Below are positions 10,916 to 19,998 of a stretch of DNA of 64,000 nucleotides, piece by piece. The number at the start of each line of letters is the position of its first letter. The first letter of the stretch is position 1. The DNA is from Thecamonas trahens ATCC 50062 (lineage: Eukaryota > Apusozoa > Apusomonadida > Apusomonadidae): the NCBI RefSeq assembly GCF_000142905.1, contig NW_013657667.1:108714-172713 (forward strand), read 5' to 3'. The notes beneath the pieces were generated by a model. The model did no database searches. It saw nothing but the letters and a program-made list of their open reading frames with translations, and was not told where the DNA came from. The position numbers and the translations under genes are program-made.

Positions 10916-13681
10916 CTACTCAAACTCGCCGGCCTCTTGGGCTTGGGCAAGGAGCAGCTCACGGACAACAAACGCGGTCGGATCGTCCGAGTCGTCGACT
11001 AGCGCTACAGCGCCGAGTCCGGCTCCGATCCGCGACGCGACGTCGACCTTGAGCGGCGAGCCGAACGTCGCCCGCGACCGCTGTCGGATGGCCTGCAGCT
11101 GAAGATCGAGGCCGGCTGGCGTGTCGACAAGCACGTTGGACGATGCCATGCTCGACTCGTTCTTGGCCATGGCAGCCTCGCACTTTTGGACACACCGTGC
11201 GGCGGCGGTTGCCCGCGACCGCGCCTCAGGCCCGCCGCGTGCCAGCACCACTCGCGCCTGCAGGTAGTGGGCCTGCGCTAGCTCCGTCAGCGCACCGACC
11301 TTGCGCAGCGCCACCACCGCAGATTCCAGCGCCGCCTCGGCACGCTCCAGATTGGGCTCGGCGAACGCAAGCGCTGCCCGCGCCGAGACCAGATGGAACC
11401 GCCCACGCTCGTACAGCGGCGCGGCTTCGAGGACCAGCGGCGCGACAGAGGCCAGAAGCGACGCTGCCTTGGGCGCGTCGGCAAGCTCAACGTGGACGCC
11501 GGCGAGGGCAACCGCCACCATAGCGTGCAGCGGTGCGGCGTGGAAAGATTCGGCGAGCGTCAGCGCCATCAGCAGATGCTGCAGCGCGGTGACCGGCGAG
11601 CCTGCGGCGGCATGGACCTCGCCCTCGACCAGCTTGTACTCGGCGTGGGCCACGCTCCCAACCACGGCCTCAAGCGGCGGCAGCGCCCGCAGCGCTGCCG
11701 CCGTGTCCCCAGCGTGCACATGGACCCGCGCTACCCGCATCCGCGCGTCGAGCACGTGCTCGCGCGGCGACCGCGGGAGCGAGCCCATCGTCACCAGCGT
11801 TGTCGCGTACCGCAGCGCCACCGTGAGGCTTCCACGCATCAACGCTGCTTCGTACGCCAGCACCAGCGCGGTTCGATACCACACAACGAGCGCGTCGACC
11901 GAGCGCGAGACAAGCAACGTCTCCAGCCGCAACAACGACTCAAAAGCGAGGTGAAAGCCGCCCTCGTGCAGAGCAAGGATGAGCGCGAGCTGGCAGTGCG
12001 CAGACGCCACATCAGTGTCGCGCCCATGCGCTGTGTAGTGCTCGAGCTGCGTCTGGATCTCCAGCTTGGCCAGAGCCAACGCGCCGTACTCGAGCCACAT
12101 AGCCGACCGTGTGGCCAAGACGAGGCCGGCCAACGGCGCGAGACCCGCATTGGCGCACACCTGCTGTGCGGTCCGCAGGTAGGCCTCGACCGCCAGCGGC
12201 GCCGTCTCGGACCGCTGCGCCGCGTCCGAGAGCAGCACTGCCGTCGGCCGCTGCGGCACGGATGCAGCGTGCTGTGCCAGCGCCACCGCTGCCACGGCAT
12301 TGAGCTCAGGCAGCGAGAGCGAGGCTCCGCGGACGAGTGCACGTTGCAGCAGCGTCGCCTGCTCGCTTGCCGACGGCGCAAGCTGTTGCAGCCACATCAG
12401 CGCCTCGACAAGACACCGCGCATCGTGGGCCTCCTGCGCAATCTGCACTGTCTCCAGCAGCGCCAGCCGCGCGAGATCGCCGTGGCCGAAGCGGACGTGG
12501 ACCGCTGCCAAATTGAGCACCGCGTACGGCAGCAAGTTACTCGCGAGTGGTGACGGCGTGAGCACACCGGGTACTGCTAGCGGGCGCACCGTCAGCCTCG
12601 CGCCCCTCCCCGCCCGGCGCCCGCCTCCCGCCTCGCATGCCGCCGCGTGGATGGCATAGTCAAAGTACCGGTGAGCAGCCTCAAGTGCGCCTGGGTACTC
12701 GTTGCACTCGAGCGCCTCTAGAAACGCCGCCTGCGACTGGGTTCGGGCGTCGTCCGGCAGCAGCGGATCAGCCGCGCGCTCGGGCTCGTCGTTGCGAAGA
12801 ACCGAGTTGAGAAACTCGATGTGCGAGTCCTTGTAAGCCACAATGGCCCGCCACAGCCGGGTCATGCCGTCAAACGAGAGCTTGTTAAAGGTTAACAGCT
12901 GTCGGCGGACAAACAAGCCCATGACCGAGTCAAGCTTGAGCCGGCCGTCTGCCACCGAGTAGTGCCCGTCGGCCTTGAGCATCTCACCCAGCGCCGCAAA
13001 CGTGTCCAGCAGCGCGTCCGGCGATTCGGATAGCGTCATCAGCAGCGTTAGCAGTCGATCGCATAGCATCGAGCCACGATTGACAACCTGGATCCGCCGA
13101 TAAAGATAGGCCAGCCCATGATCCTCATTGACCTCATCCGACTGGAAGCGTCGCCGATCGACCACCCCCCCATCGCGCCAACCCGCCGACCGCACCAACC
13201 AGCCGACCGCGCCGACCAAAGTCATACCATCACCCGTCATGGGTAAGTCTCCTCCCCTCTCCTCTACTTGCGGTGCACACATGCTCATGGTAGGCATGCA
13301 CACCTTTCCCCCTCCTCCTCCAGCCGGCCCAGCCGGCCCAGCCCGCCCAGCCCGCCCGGCGTTTGGCGCGCAGCCCTCCCTTCCTCCCTCCTCCCTCCCC
13401 CTCGTCACCACACATACCTCCAGCTCACGGACAAGGAACAGGGCAAGGTCGCTGGATCCTGTGTTCTCCACATAGTACTGCACAAGGCCAAGAAGAGCCA
13501 CCTTGTGTGGTGTGAGGCACTTGACGCGGTCAAGCATGCCTCGCTCCCCCCGCCTGACGACCGAGTCGAGTGTGGAGGTTGGAGAGGGGGGGGGGCGGAC
13601 GATGGTCGGCCGAGGCAGCACTGCGGCAGGCAGAGAGGGTTTTGTGTTTGAAAATGACTCATCCATTGCATCCACTGTCAT
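10916..13681 (-). CDS. APC5: Anaphase-promoting complex subunit 5
   Basis: APC5 is a TPR scaffold subunit of the APC/C ubiquitin ligase. Family-specific segments: N-terminal 'LTPHKVALLGLVQYY', 'GLFVRRQLLTFNKLSFDGM' and the TPR signature 'AVLNLAAVHVRFGHGDLA' followed by 'ALMWLQQLAP', all matching animal APC5. Helical TPRs run to the end. The frame is open throughout, but a GTATGT donor at 13417 and AG acceptors at 13259-13262 bracket a Gly/Arg-rich, family-unlike insert of about 53 codons. I think this is an intron that happens to be divisible by three. Start is uncertain: the ATG at 13681 is chosen because the next one upstream (13720) overlaps the neighbour's stop; 13666 is also possible. 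About 868 aa if the intron is removed. Confidence 0.88.
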   Translation of the reverse strand: MTVDAMDESFSNTKPSLPAAVLPRPTIVRPPPSPTSTLDSVVRRGERGMLDRVKCLTPHKVALLGLVQYYVENTGSSDLALFLVRELEVCVVTRGREEGGREGCAPNAGRAGRAGPAGPAGGGGGKVCMPTMSMCAPQVEERGGDLPMTGDGMTLVGAVGWLVRSAGWRDGGVVDRRRFQSDEVNEDHGLAYLYRRIQVVNRGSMLCDRLLTLLMTLSESPDALLDTFAALGEMLKADGHYSVADGRLKLDSVMGLFVRRQLLTFNKLSFDGMTRLWRAIVAYKDSHIEFLNSVLRNDEPERAADPLLPDDARTQSQAAFLEALECNEYPGALEAAHRYFDYAIHAAACEAGGGRRAGRGARLTVRPLAVPGVLTPSPLASNLLPYAVLNLAAVHVRFGHGDLARLALLETVQIAQEAHDARCLVEALMWLQQLAPSASEQATLLQRALVRGASLSLPELNAVAAVALAQHAASVPQRPTAVLLSDAAQRSETAPLAVEAYLRTAQQVCANAGLAPLAGLVLATRSAMWLEYGALALAKLEIQTQLEHYTAHGRDTDVASAHCQLALILALHEGGFHLAFESLLRLETLLVSRSVDALVVWYRTALVLAYEAALMRGSLTVALRYATTLVTMGSLPRSPREHVLDARMRVARVHVHAGDTAAALRALPPLEAVVGSVAHAEYKLVEGEVHAAAGSPVTALQHLLMALTLAESFHAAPLHAMVAVALAGVHVELADAPKAASLLASVAPLVLEAAPLYERGRFHLVSARAALAFAEPNLERAEAALESAVVALRKVGALTELAQAHYLQARVVLARGGPEARSRATAAARCVQKCEAAMAKNESSMASSNVLVDTPAGLDLQLQAIRQRSRATFGSPLKVDVASRIGAGLGAVALVDDSDDPTAFVVRELLLAQAQEAGEFE

Positions 13682-13713
13682 GCCACAGAGTCGACAACAT
13701 GGCTCGACATGGA

Positions 13714-15168
13714 TCAGCACTTGCAGGCATCCTGATGGGCGCCTGGGATGGAGGGGCAGGCGAGGGCGGTGACGTCGAAGATCGAGGTCGGGACGGCCGA
13801 GAAGCCTGCGGCGACGACGGGCAGGCCGTGGAAAACCGCGACGTGCAGGGAAAAGTCCAGCTTCGGCTCCTTGATGGTCACGCCGTCGATGGGAGGGATA
13901 GGAATGACCATGTCGGCGAGCTTGGCGTTGAGCGCGACGACCTCCTTGGCTGCCGCGCCTTTGATGGCATCGGCGACAAAGGCCGACACGTTGCCGACCT
14001 TGAGCGAGAGCAGCGAGGCCGAGGCCTCAAATCCGGCGCGCGAGGCGTTGTACACCACTGAGACGCCGGCCAGGGCGTCAAAGGTGGGCGCGCCGAAGAA
14101 GTTGCCGCCGAGGTAGATACTTGCCGACGCGTTAACCTGGATGGTCATGTCCGCGGCGACAGCGGCCGGGCCAAAGGTGACCACAGGGGCAGCGGTGACC
14201 TTGGCATTACCAGTCAGCGCTTGGCCGAGTACCGTCGCGTTGATGACCATCTGCAGCTTGCCGGCCTTCCACAGCGCCCATGCAACGTTTGACGCCAGCG
14301 CATCCGAGATTGCAAACGCGGCCTGGCTCGACGGCGCCGAGACAAGCGGCGTGAGATCCGGCAGCGGGCCAGCTGGCTTGAACGGCGCCGGCAAATGCTG
14401 ACCAGACGCAACGTCCGCAACAGCGACATCGGCGTCTATGATCAGCCCGTCCTTGCCGTTGAACGATGCGCCGGCAGCGTCAAATATCCACGCCAGCCCG
14501 ATAGTCTCGTCGACCACATGGGCATACGGGATTTTGGCAGCGATGCGGGCAAGTGCGGCGTCCATGGCCTTGCTCACGGCGGCCTTGGCCACGGCTTCGA
14601 TGCTCGCCACGTCGTCGCGAATCTTGTCGGCAATCTTGGAGCAGAGCGAGACGGTCGGCAGCGTGACGGCCACCGAGACCTCGTTCGCCGCCAGAGCAAC
14701 GTGCCCGTCAGTAGCAACAGTCAGCGCCGTGCCGAGCCCACCCTTGGCCTCAACCACAACCTCGGCCGATCCCGAGCAGCCAAATAGCTTGCTGCATCCG
14801 CCGACGATCTCGCGAGCACAGAGCCGGTAGCCCGAGGTGTAGGTGATGCCGGCCGTGTAGCCGATGGCCAAGCCCGAGGCGTCGCCGGTCTCCACCGCCA
14901 GCTCCAGCTGCAGGCCCGAAAGCTTCTGGCTCTGCAGGCAGAGATGGACGGTCTTGGCGCCGACGTTGTCGTAGCAGCAATCGGACGGGACCTCCATGAG
15001 TGCCGTTACATCGGCCACAATGGTGGCGTGCTCGGCCTGGAGGAGGGCGTTCATGGCCGAGGCAGGTAGGCCAAAGCCGCCCGAGGGGATGCCCTCTGCC
15101 ACAGTCGCCCACACGACGACCATGGTCACAGCAACTGCCGCCATCAGCGAGCTTGTCGTCTTCACCAT
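13714..15168 (-). CDS. Secreted BPI/LBP-fold lipid-binding protein
   Basis: 484-residue protein with a cleavable signal peptide ('LMAAVAVTMVVVWATVAEG'). The body has alternating hydrophobic beta-strand segments and the spacing of the BPI/LBP/CETP superfamily, with an N-terminal Cys pair ('SDCCYDN') and a Cys-rich C-terminus. Family members bind lipids such as LPS; for a phagotrophic protist a digestive or antibacterial role is plausible (inference). Start chosen at 15168 because it gives the signal peptide. The frame remains open upstream through the 22-bp minisatellite, but that extension is repetitive and would bury the signal peptide. Same strand as APC5, with only ~32 nt between this stop and the preferred APC5 ATG. 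Confidence 0.65.
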   Translation of the reverse strand: MVKTTSSLMAAVAVTMVVVWATVAEGIPSGGFGLPASAMNALLQAEHATIVADVTALMEVPSDCCYDNVGAKTVHLCLQSQKLSGLQLELAVETGDASGLAIGYTAGITYTSGYRLCAREIVGGCSKLFGCSGSAEVVVEAKGGLGTALTVATDGHVALAANEVSVAVTLPTVSLCSKIADKIRDDVASIEAVAKAAVSKAMDAALARIAAKIPYAHVVDETIGLAWIFDAAGASFNGKDGLIIDADVAVADVASGQHLPAPFKPAGPLPDLTPLVSAPSSQAAFAISDALASNVAWALWKAGKLQMVINATVLGQALTGNAKVTAAPVVTFGPAAVAADMTIQVNASASIYLGGNFFGAPTFDALAGVSVVYNASRAGFEASASLLSLKVGNVSAFVADAIKGAAAKEVVALNAKLADMVIPIPPIDGVTIKEPKLDFSLHVAVFHGLPVVAAGFSAVPTSIFDVTALACPSIPGAHQDACKC

Positions 15169-15274
15169 GACTATGCCTAACAGACGAGACAATTGGTGTG
15201 TCGTCCGTCTTGTTGTAGTGCTGCTGTGTTGGTGGCAGGGGGGACGGCAGGCCGTTGCCGACACGCAGCTCGCC

Positions 15275-15597
15275 GGCTGGCCACACATCGCCCGTAGGCT
15301 GGTCACACATCGCCCGTAGGCTGGCCACACATCGCCCGTAGGCTGGTCACACATCGCCCGTAGGCTGGTCACACATCGCCCGTAGGCTGGCCACACATCG
15401 CCCGTAGGCTGGTCACACATCGCCCGTAGGCTGGCCACACATCGCCCGTAGGCTGGCCACACATCGCCCGTAGGCTGGCCACACATCGCCCGTAGGCTGG
15501 TCATACATCGCCCGTAGGCTGGCCACACATCGCCCGTAGGCTGGTCATACATCGCCCGTAGGCTGGCCACACATCGCCCGTAGGCTGGTCATACACC
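15275..15597. repeat. 22-bp minisatellite, about 14-15 copies
   Basis: Tandem copies of a 22-bp unit (CGTAGGCTGG-Y-CACACATCGCC) with only a few C/T and one A/G variant. It sits about 100 bp upstream of the BPI-like gene and about 115 bp upstream of EXOSC6, i.e. within a divergent promoter. The array is open on the minus strand with a 22-residue period because the unit lacks stops; I treat that as non-coding. Confidence 0.92.
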
Positions 15598-15712
15598 GAC
15601 GCCCACCCCTCCGCGCCCATCGGCCGGATCCATCACCGCACACACTTCTCCCTACAGCCCCACCAGCCGCCCACCAGCCACCTACACCTTTCTCGTCACA
15701 TATACCTGAGTC

Positions 15713-16784
15713 ATGGCGGTGAACGACCAGTTCCGCATGGTCTGCCCTGTGGAGACCGTCGCTCCGCGGGTCCGATCGGCTCCCATCCCGGAGGCAGAGG
15801 CCATGGCCACGTCAGGGTCTACTACATCCGGCGGAGCAAGCCAAAGTAGCAACAAGCACGGTGAGGGGAAGACCACAGAGGGCTCTGTCCCTGCTGCCAA
15901 ACACCTGCTCACAGCAACAGCTGCGCGCGCAAAGGCCGCAGCCGCGGCTGCGGCCGAGGGCAACCGGGTCGACGGCCGCCACACCGCCGCCTTCCGCGAC
16001 ATCCGTACGATAACCATGACAGGAAGCGATGGGGATGGGGGGGGGGGGGGGAGATGGGAAGAGACACAGACAGAGAGAGAGAGAGAGCCATACTCACGAT
16101 CGATCTTGATAATGTGGGCATACACGCGGGGGGGATGATGCAGACATGGCGCTGGGACTGGTGAGCCCGGCGGCAGGCTCGGCTTATGTGGAGCTCGGTG
16201 GGACCAAGGTGGTGGCTGCGGTGTACGGGCCGAAGCCTTCGTTTGATGCCCAGTTTACGGCGTCTGCCAACGTGGAGACCCACGTGTCGAGCGCTCCGTT
16301 TGCCGCTGCGGGCGAGCGGACGTCGTACGTGCCGTCGGATTCCGATGCCGAGGCCTCTCTGCTGGTGCAGGCTGCGCTGGCGGCGGCGGTCCGCCGCGAT
16401 GCGTACCCCAAGTCGACCATCGAGGTCCGACTGCTGGTGCTGGAAGATGACGGCGCAACGACAGGCGCGTGCGTGTCGGCGGCGTCGCTCGCGCTGGCCC
16501 ACGCCGGCATCGAGATGTACGACCTTGCCGTCGGGGCGACCGTGGTCCAGCTTGGCGACGCGTTGCTGGTCGACCCGTCGCGGCCCGAGGAGGACGCTGC
16601 CCAAGGCGCGGTTGCCCTTGCGTACATGCCTGCTGTTGACGAGCTGTCGCAGTATGCACTGACCGGCCAGTTTGACCCTGCCACGCTTGCCACCGCCACC
16701 GAGTTGGCGCTCGACGCCGCACGCAAGTGGGCCGAGCTGATGCGGACCGTTCTCCGCGACTCGGTCACGGCCCAGTCCTCGTAG
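15713..16784 (+). CDS. EXOSC6: Exosome core subunit EXOSC6/MTR3
   Basis: RNase PH-fold subunit of the RNA exosome ring. Exon 1 is 15713-16004, exon 2 is 16144-16784; intron 139 nt (donor GTACGA, acceptor TGCAG) in phase 1. The product is 310 aa. The splice restores 'RVDGRHTAAFRDIHMALGLV', then 'SPAAGSAYVELGGTKVVAAV', the hallmark MTR3/Rrp41 start, and later 'LALAHAGIEMYDLAVGAT', which distinguishes MTR3 ('AGVEMYDLVVG' in human) from other ring subunits. The N-terminal ~80 residues are a poorly conserved Ala/Ser extension. The stop TAG (16782-16784) directly abuts the convergent gene's stop. Confidence 0.93.
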
Positions 16785-17759
16785 CTACGGCGGAAGGACA
16801 ACAATCTCGGCCCGCGAGACCTGCCACTCGCCTAACTCGCCCGACGGCCGCACGCTCCGCCGCAGCCGCACCAGCCCCAGCCGCCCATCGCGGAGCGATC
16901 CCGGATTGAAGACAGGCACCATGCCGATGTGCCCCAGCCCCCACCCAGGATGTGTGTGCCCGTGCATGTTGACCGTCACAGCTGCTTGCATCTCCGGCCG
17001 CCGCAGTAGCCGCTCGAGCGCGCCCGAGCCCGTGAGCACCTCGCTCGCCGGCGGCGCACGCGGATACACCGTCGTCGAGCACCTGCTAGGTCCGCAGTGG
17101 GTGAGCAGCACAATCGAGGCCTTCTCGCTCGTACTCTTGCCCACCAACGGCCCCGCAACGCTTTCCAGCGCAGCCTCCAGCTGCTCCTCGGTCCACGGAT
17201 ACCCATCCCACACCTGTGCACCGTCGCCATCGAGCGCCGGCACCGAGCCGCCGCACCCGACCATGAGCAAGTCACGGGCGAGCGGAACGACCGAGAGATG
17301 AGCCGAGTGCGTGCCGTCAACAAGCTGCGGAGAGCTGCATCCCGGCTGGTGTGCTACCGGAGGATCGTGGTTGCCCGGAATCCACACCAGCGGCGCGTCG
17401 ATGTTGGCGAGGATGTCGAGCAGCACCGCCACGTCGCCCTCGGCCGCCATCGCCGCCGCCGGCTGCTCCATCTCGGCCGTCTTGATGTTGGCCAGATCAC
17501 CGAGGACAACTACCACATCAGGCGCGACTCCGTTGTCCGCCACCCATGCCACCGCCCGGTGCGCTTGCGCCACCTCGCCGTGGACGTCCGACACCACCAC
17601 CATCCTCACCTCGTCGCCCGCTCGCGCCGCCTCGTCGGTCCACCCGACATACGCCGCCATGTTGCGCCTATTGCTGCTCGCCTCACCAACGCTGCCCACA
17701 CTCACGTGCGCCTCTTCCTCTCTGCTTGTTCCAGCCGTACCGCCAGCTGCCTCGGCCAT
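16785..17759 (-). CDS. Calcineurin-like metallophosphoesterase
   Basis: 324-residue metallophosphoesterase. Metal-binding motifs are in order: 'VVVSDVHGE' (D-x-H), 'VVVLGDLAN' (GD), 'IPGNHDPP' (GNHD), 'LLTHCGPS' and 'MHGHTHPGWG' (GHTH). This is a complete dinuclear-metal site. The substrate cannot be read from sequence; short family members act on nucleotides, phosphoproteins or phospholipids. No signal peptide, so probably cytosolic. Start at 17759 is the first in-frame ATG; 'MAAYVGW' about 33 codons later is an alternative closer to the domain. The stop codon abuts that of EXOSC6 with no intervening base. Confidence 0.85.
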   Translation of the reverse strand: MAEAAGGTAGTSREEEAHVSVGSVGEASSNRRNMAAYVGWTDEAARAGDEVRMVVVSDVHGEVAQAHRAVAWVADNGVAPDVVVVLGDLANIKTAEMEQPAAAMAAEGDVAVLLDILANIDAPLVWIPGNHDPPVAHQPGCSSPQLVDGTHSAHLSVVPLARDLLMVGCGGSVPALDGDGAQVWDGYPWTEEQLEAALESVAGPLVGKSTSEKASIVLLTHCGPSRCSTTVYPRAPPASEVLTGSGALERLLRRPEMQAAVTVNMHGHTHPGWGLGHIGMVPVFNPGSLRDGRLGLVRLRRSVRPSGELGEWQVSRAEIVVLPP

Positions 17760-17921
17760 GCCTCTTGTTCGCCTGCTACAGTCGACAGTCAAGTGGCTTG
17801 GAGCGCCGAGGAGGCCGCCGCCACCACCCCCACCTCCCGGAATGGCCTCGCGCACTGCGGCAGGGACATGGACGGTCAACCGATCATCATTTATCGTCTC
17901 TGCACGACCATGGCATGGCGA

Positions 17922-19136
17922 TCAGTACGACGGCGCCGGGGCCTGGTAGAAGCCTGGCGGCGGCGGGGCGCCCTGCGGCTGGCCATACGGCTGCGGCTGC
18001 GAGCCGTACTGTGGCTGCGGCTGGGCGTAAGGCTGCTGGCCGTACGGCGCAGGCTGGGCCTGGGCGTACGGGGCGGCACCGCCGCGGTTGCCGACAGCCT
18101 GATACGACTTGCCGCCGTTACGGGTGCGGAGCCAGTTGGCGACAAACCAGAGAGAGCCGTAGACGCCGCAGCAGAAGAAGCCACCGATGGCAAAGAAGAC
18201 AATGGCGAGGAGGAGGAGCGCAGCGCGCGAGAGGCCAAAGTTGAACGTACCGTCGGTGATGTGGCCGAGCGCAATGTATGGGTCGTCCTTGTTGCGGATG
18301 ACAACCGGAACCGAGGAGAACGAAGCCGAGCCGGTCGAGAGGACCGAGACCTCGTAGTCGGTGCAGATTGCGCGCTGCTGCCGGGTGTATGCCAGGCAGG
18401 GGAAGCACCCGTTGCCGCCAAACTCACCCGAGACCGCGTACTGCGACGACGAGTCGAGCGTGACCTTGAGGCAGACCTGGGACATGTACGCCACAAACCG
18501 GCACTCCGAGCCGGTCCACGAGCCACCGTCGTCCTGGCACACCTGCGAGCACGACGGGCTGTTGTTGTTGCTGCTCGAGCTGCTCGACCGAGTCGACGAG
18601 CCCGACGTGCTCGTCGTCGAGCACGTTTGCGAGAGCTGCGACGGGCTCTTGGTCGTCGACTGCTTGGTCGTGATCACCGTGTTGAGCGTCTTGGATGGCG
18701 AGCCCTGCTGCGTCGCCTGAACGCTCCACGAGTACGTGCCCGAGCTGTCCGACGGCACTGGAGCATCCAGCCCGGTCGTGGTGTACTTGAGCGCCGTGTA
18801 TGTGTGCAAGCCCTTGGTGTCCGAGTCACGGATCGGATCGGCAGATGTGTCGGCCGAGAACGTGCCCGAGACTCCGCTCGGCGGGTCCAAGTTGACAAAC
18901 GTGGCCTGCTCGAACGAGGTCCGCACGCCCGTGTTCCACGTGTCGACCGCCGCGTTGTACTTCTTCACCTGATCCGCCCGCGAGTTGGCCGCTGCTGCCG
19001 CCAGGAAGATGACCGCCACCAGCAGCAGAATCGGCCCGATGCACAGGCAGCAGCACGCGCAGCCGAGAATGTGCCGGCCCATCTCCAGCAGATCGCGGTA
19101 GAGCGAAAAGATGAACGAGCCTATCCCCCCCGCCAC
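17922..19136 (-). CDS. Two-span membrane protein with Cys-rich loop and PQY-rich tail
   Basis: Family not recognised. About 400 residues. An N-terminal hydrophobic helix flanked by a Cys cluster ('GCACCCLCIGPILLLVAVIF', a likely palmitoylation site) leads to a ~230-residue Ser/Thr/Cys extracellular loop ('CRFVAYMSQVC', 'GCFPCLAY'). A second helix ('ALLLLAIVFFAIGGFFCC') precedes a Pro/Gln/Tyr/Ala cytoplasmic tail ('PQPQYGSQPQPYGQPQGAP') like those of scramblase or annexin-type proteins. The open frame begins with GTG at 19136; the first in-frame ATG is at 19082. A GATAG acceptor near 19120 suggests a short upstream exon, so the true start is unresolved. Confidence 0.6.
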   Translation of the reverse strand: MAGGIGSFIFSLYRDLLEMGRHILGCACCCLCIGPILLLVAVIFLAAAAANSRADQVKKYNAAVDTWNTGVRTSFEQATFVNLDPPSGVSGTFSADTSADPIRDSDTKGLHTYTALKYTTTGLDAPVPSDSSGTYSWSVQATQQGSPSKTLNTVITTKQSTTKSPSQLSQTCSTTSTSGSSTRSSSSSSNNNSPSCSQVCQDDGGSWTGSECRFVAYMSQVCLKVTLDSSSQYAVSGEFGGNGCFPCLAYTRQQRAICTDYEVSVLSTGSASFSSVPVVIRNKDDPYIALGHITDGTFNFGLSRAALLLLAIVFFAIGGFFCCGVYGSLWFVANWLRTRNGGKSYQAVGNRGGAAPYAQAQPAPYGQQPYAQPQPQYGSQPQPYGQPQGAPPPPGFYQAPAPSY

Positions 19137-19998
19137 ATCCCATCCATTCCAGTCCGTCCCAGCCCATCTCTACCATGAGTTCCCCTCCTGTCGTCGTCCT
19201 TGCCTCCCCACAGCCATATCGTTTGCTTTGGAAGAAAAAAGTCGAACCGCCCGGAAAAAGGCTGCACGCCCACAAGCGGAGCCCCTCCTTGGCCACCTGC
19301 TACAAAGAGCAGAGAGACAGCAGGAGCCTCTTTGACTCTTCACCACCCACCCATTTGTCCCCATCCCATCCTCTCCCTGCCGCTCCTCTCCTCACAAAGG
19401 TCCACGGCCATCCCCACCCACCATCCGCACACGGGTCTGTCGCACATGCAACAGCGCCGCCATCCTGCAGGCCACCACCACCACCACCACCACCACCACC
19501 ACCACCACCACCGCCACCACCGCAGTCCGTACCCTTGCCCTCACCACGGGCTTCACCCTTGCCCTTGCCCAGACCCTTGCCAAGACCCATGTTTGTTGAC
19601 AACGCAGGGAGAAGTGTGCCCTCCCCCAACCCGCCTCCATCACCCCCCCCCCCCCCCCCCCCCTCGTCCCCTCCATNNNNNNNNNNNNNNNNNNNNNNNN
19701 NNNNNNNNNNNNNNNNNNNNNNNNNNNNNNNNNNNNNNNNNNNNNNNNNNNNNNNNNNNNNNNNNNNNNNNNNNNNNNNNNNNNNNNNNNNNNNNNNNNN
19801 NNNNNNNNNNNNNNNNNNNNNNNNNNNNNNNNNNNNNNNNNNNNNNNNNNNNNNNNNNGCAGTCCCCCCCCCCCCCTCCGTCCCCTCCCCTCCCCTCCCC
19901 TTCCCAAGGCAGTGACAGCTGCAACCAAATCCGCTAACCAGCCAACAGCTGCCAACCACCAAACTACTCCCGCGAGCCACGACACCCGACTCGGCGCC
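19137..19998. other. Low-complexity intergenic region with assembly gap
   Basis: A CCA/CAC trinucleotide tract (about 19480-19520), C homopolymers at about 19640-19665 and 19863-19876, and the gap between them. No gene seen. The region contains the promoter of the EFHC1-like gene. Confidence 0.6.
19677..19858. other. Assembly gap (182 N)
   Basis: Unsequenced run flanked on both sides by poly-C, which is the probable reason for the gap. Confidence 0.99.

Noticed and set aside
15169..15570. N-terminal extension of the BPI-like protein through the 22-bp array
   Set aside because: It would place 130 repetitive residues before a perfect signal peptide; the ATG at 15168 is better.
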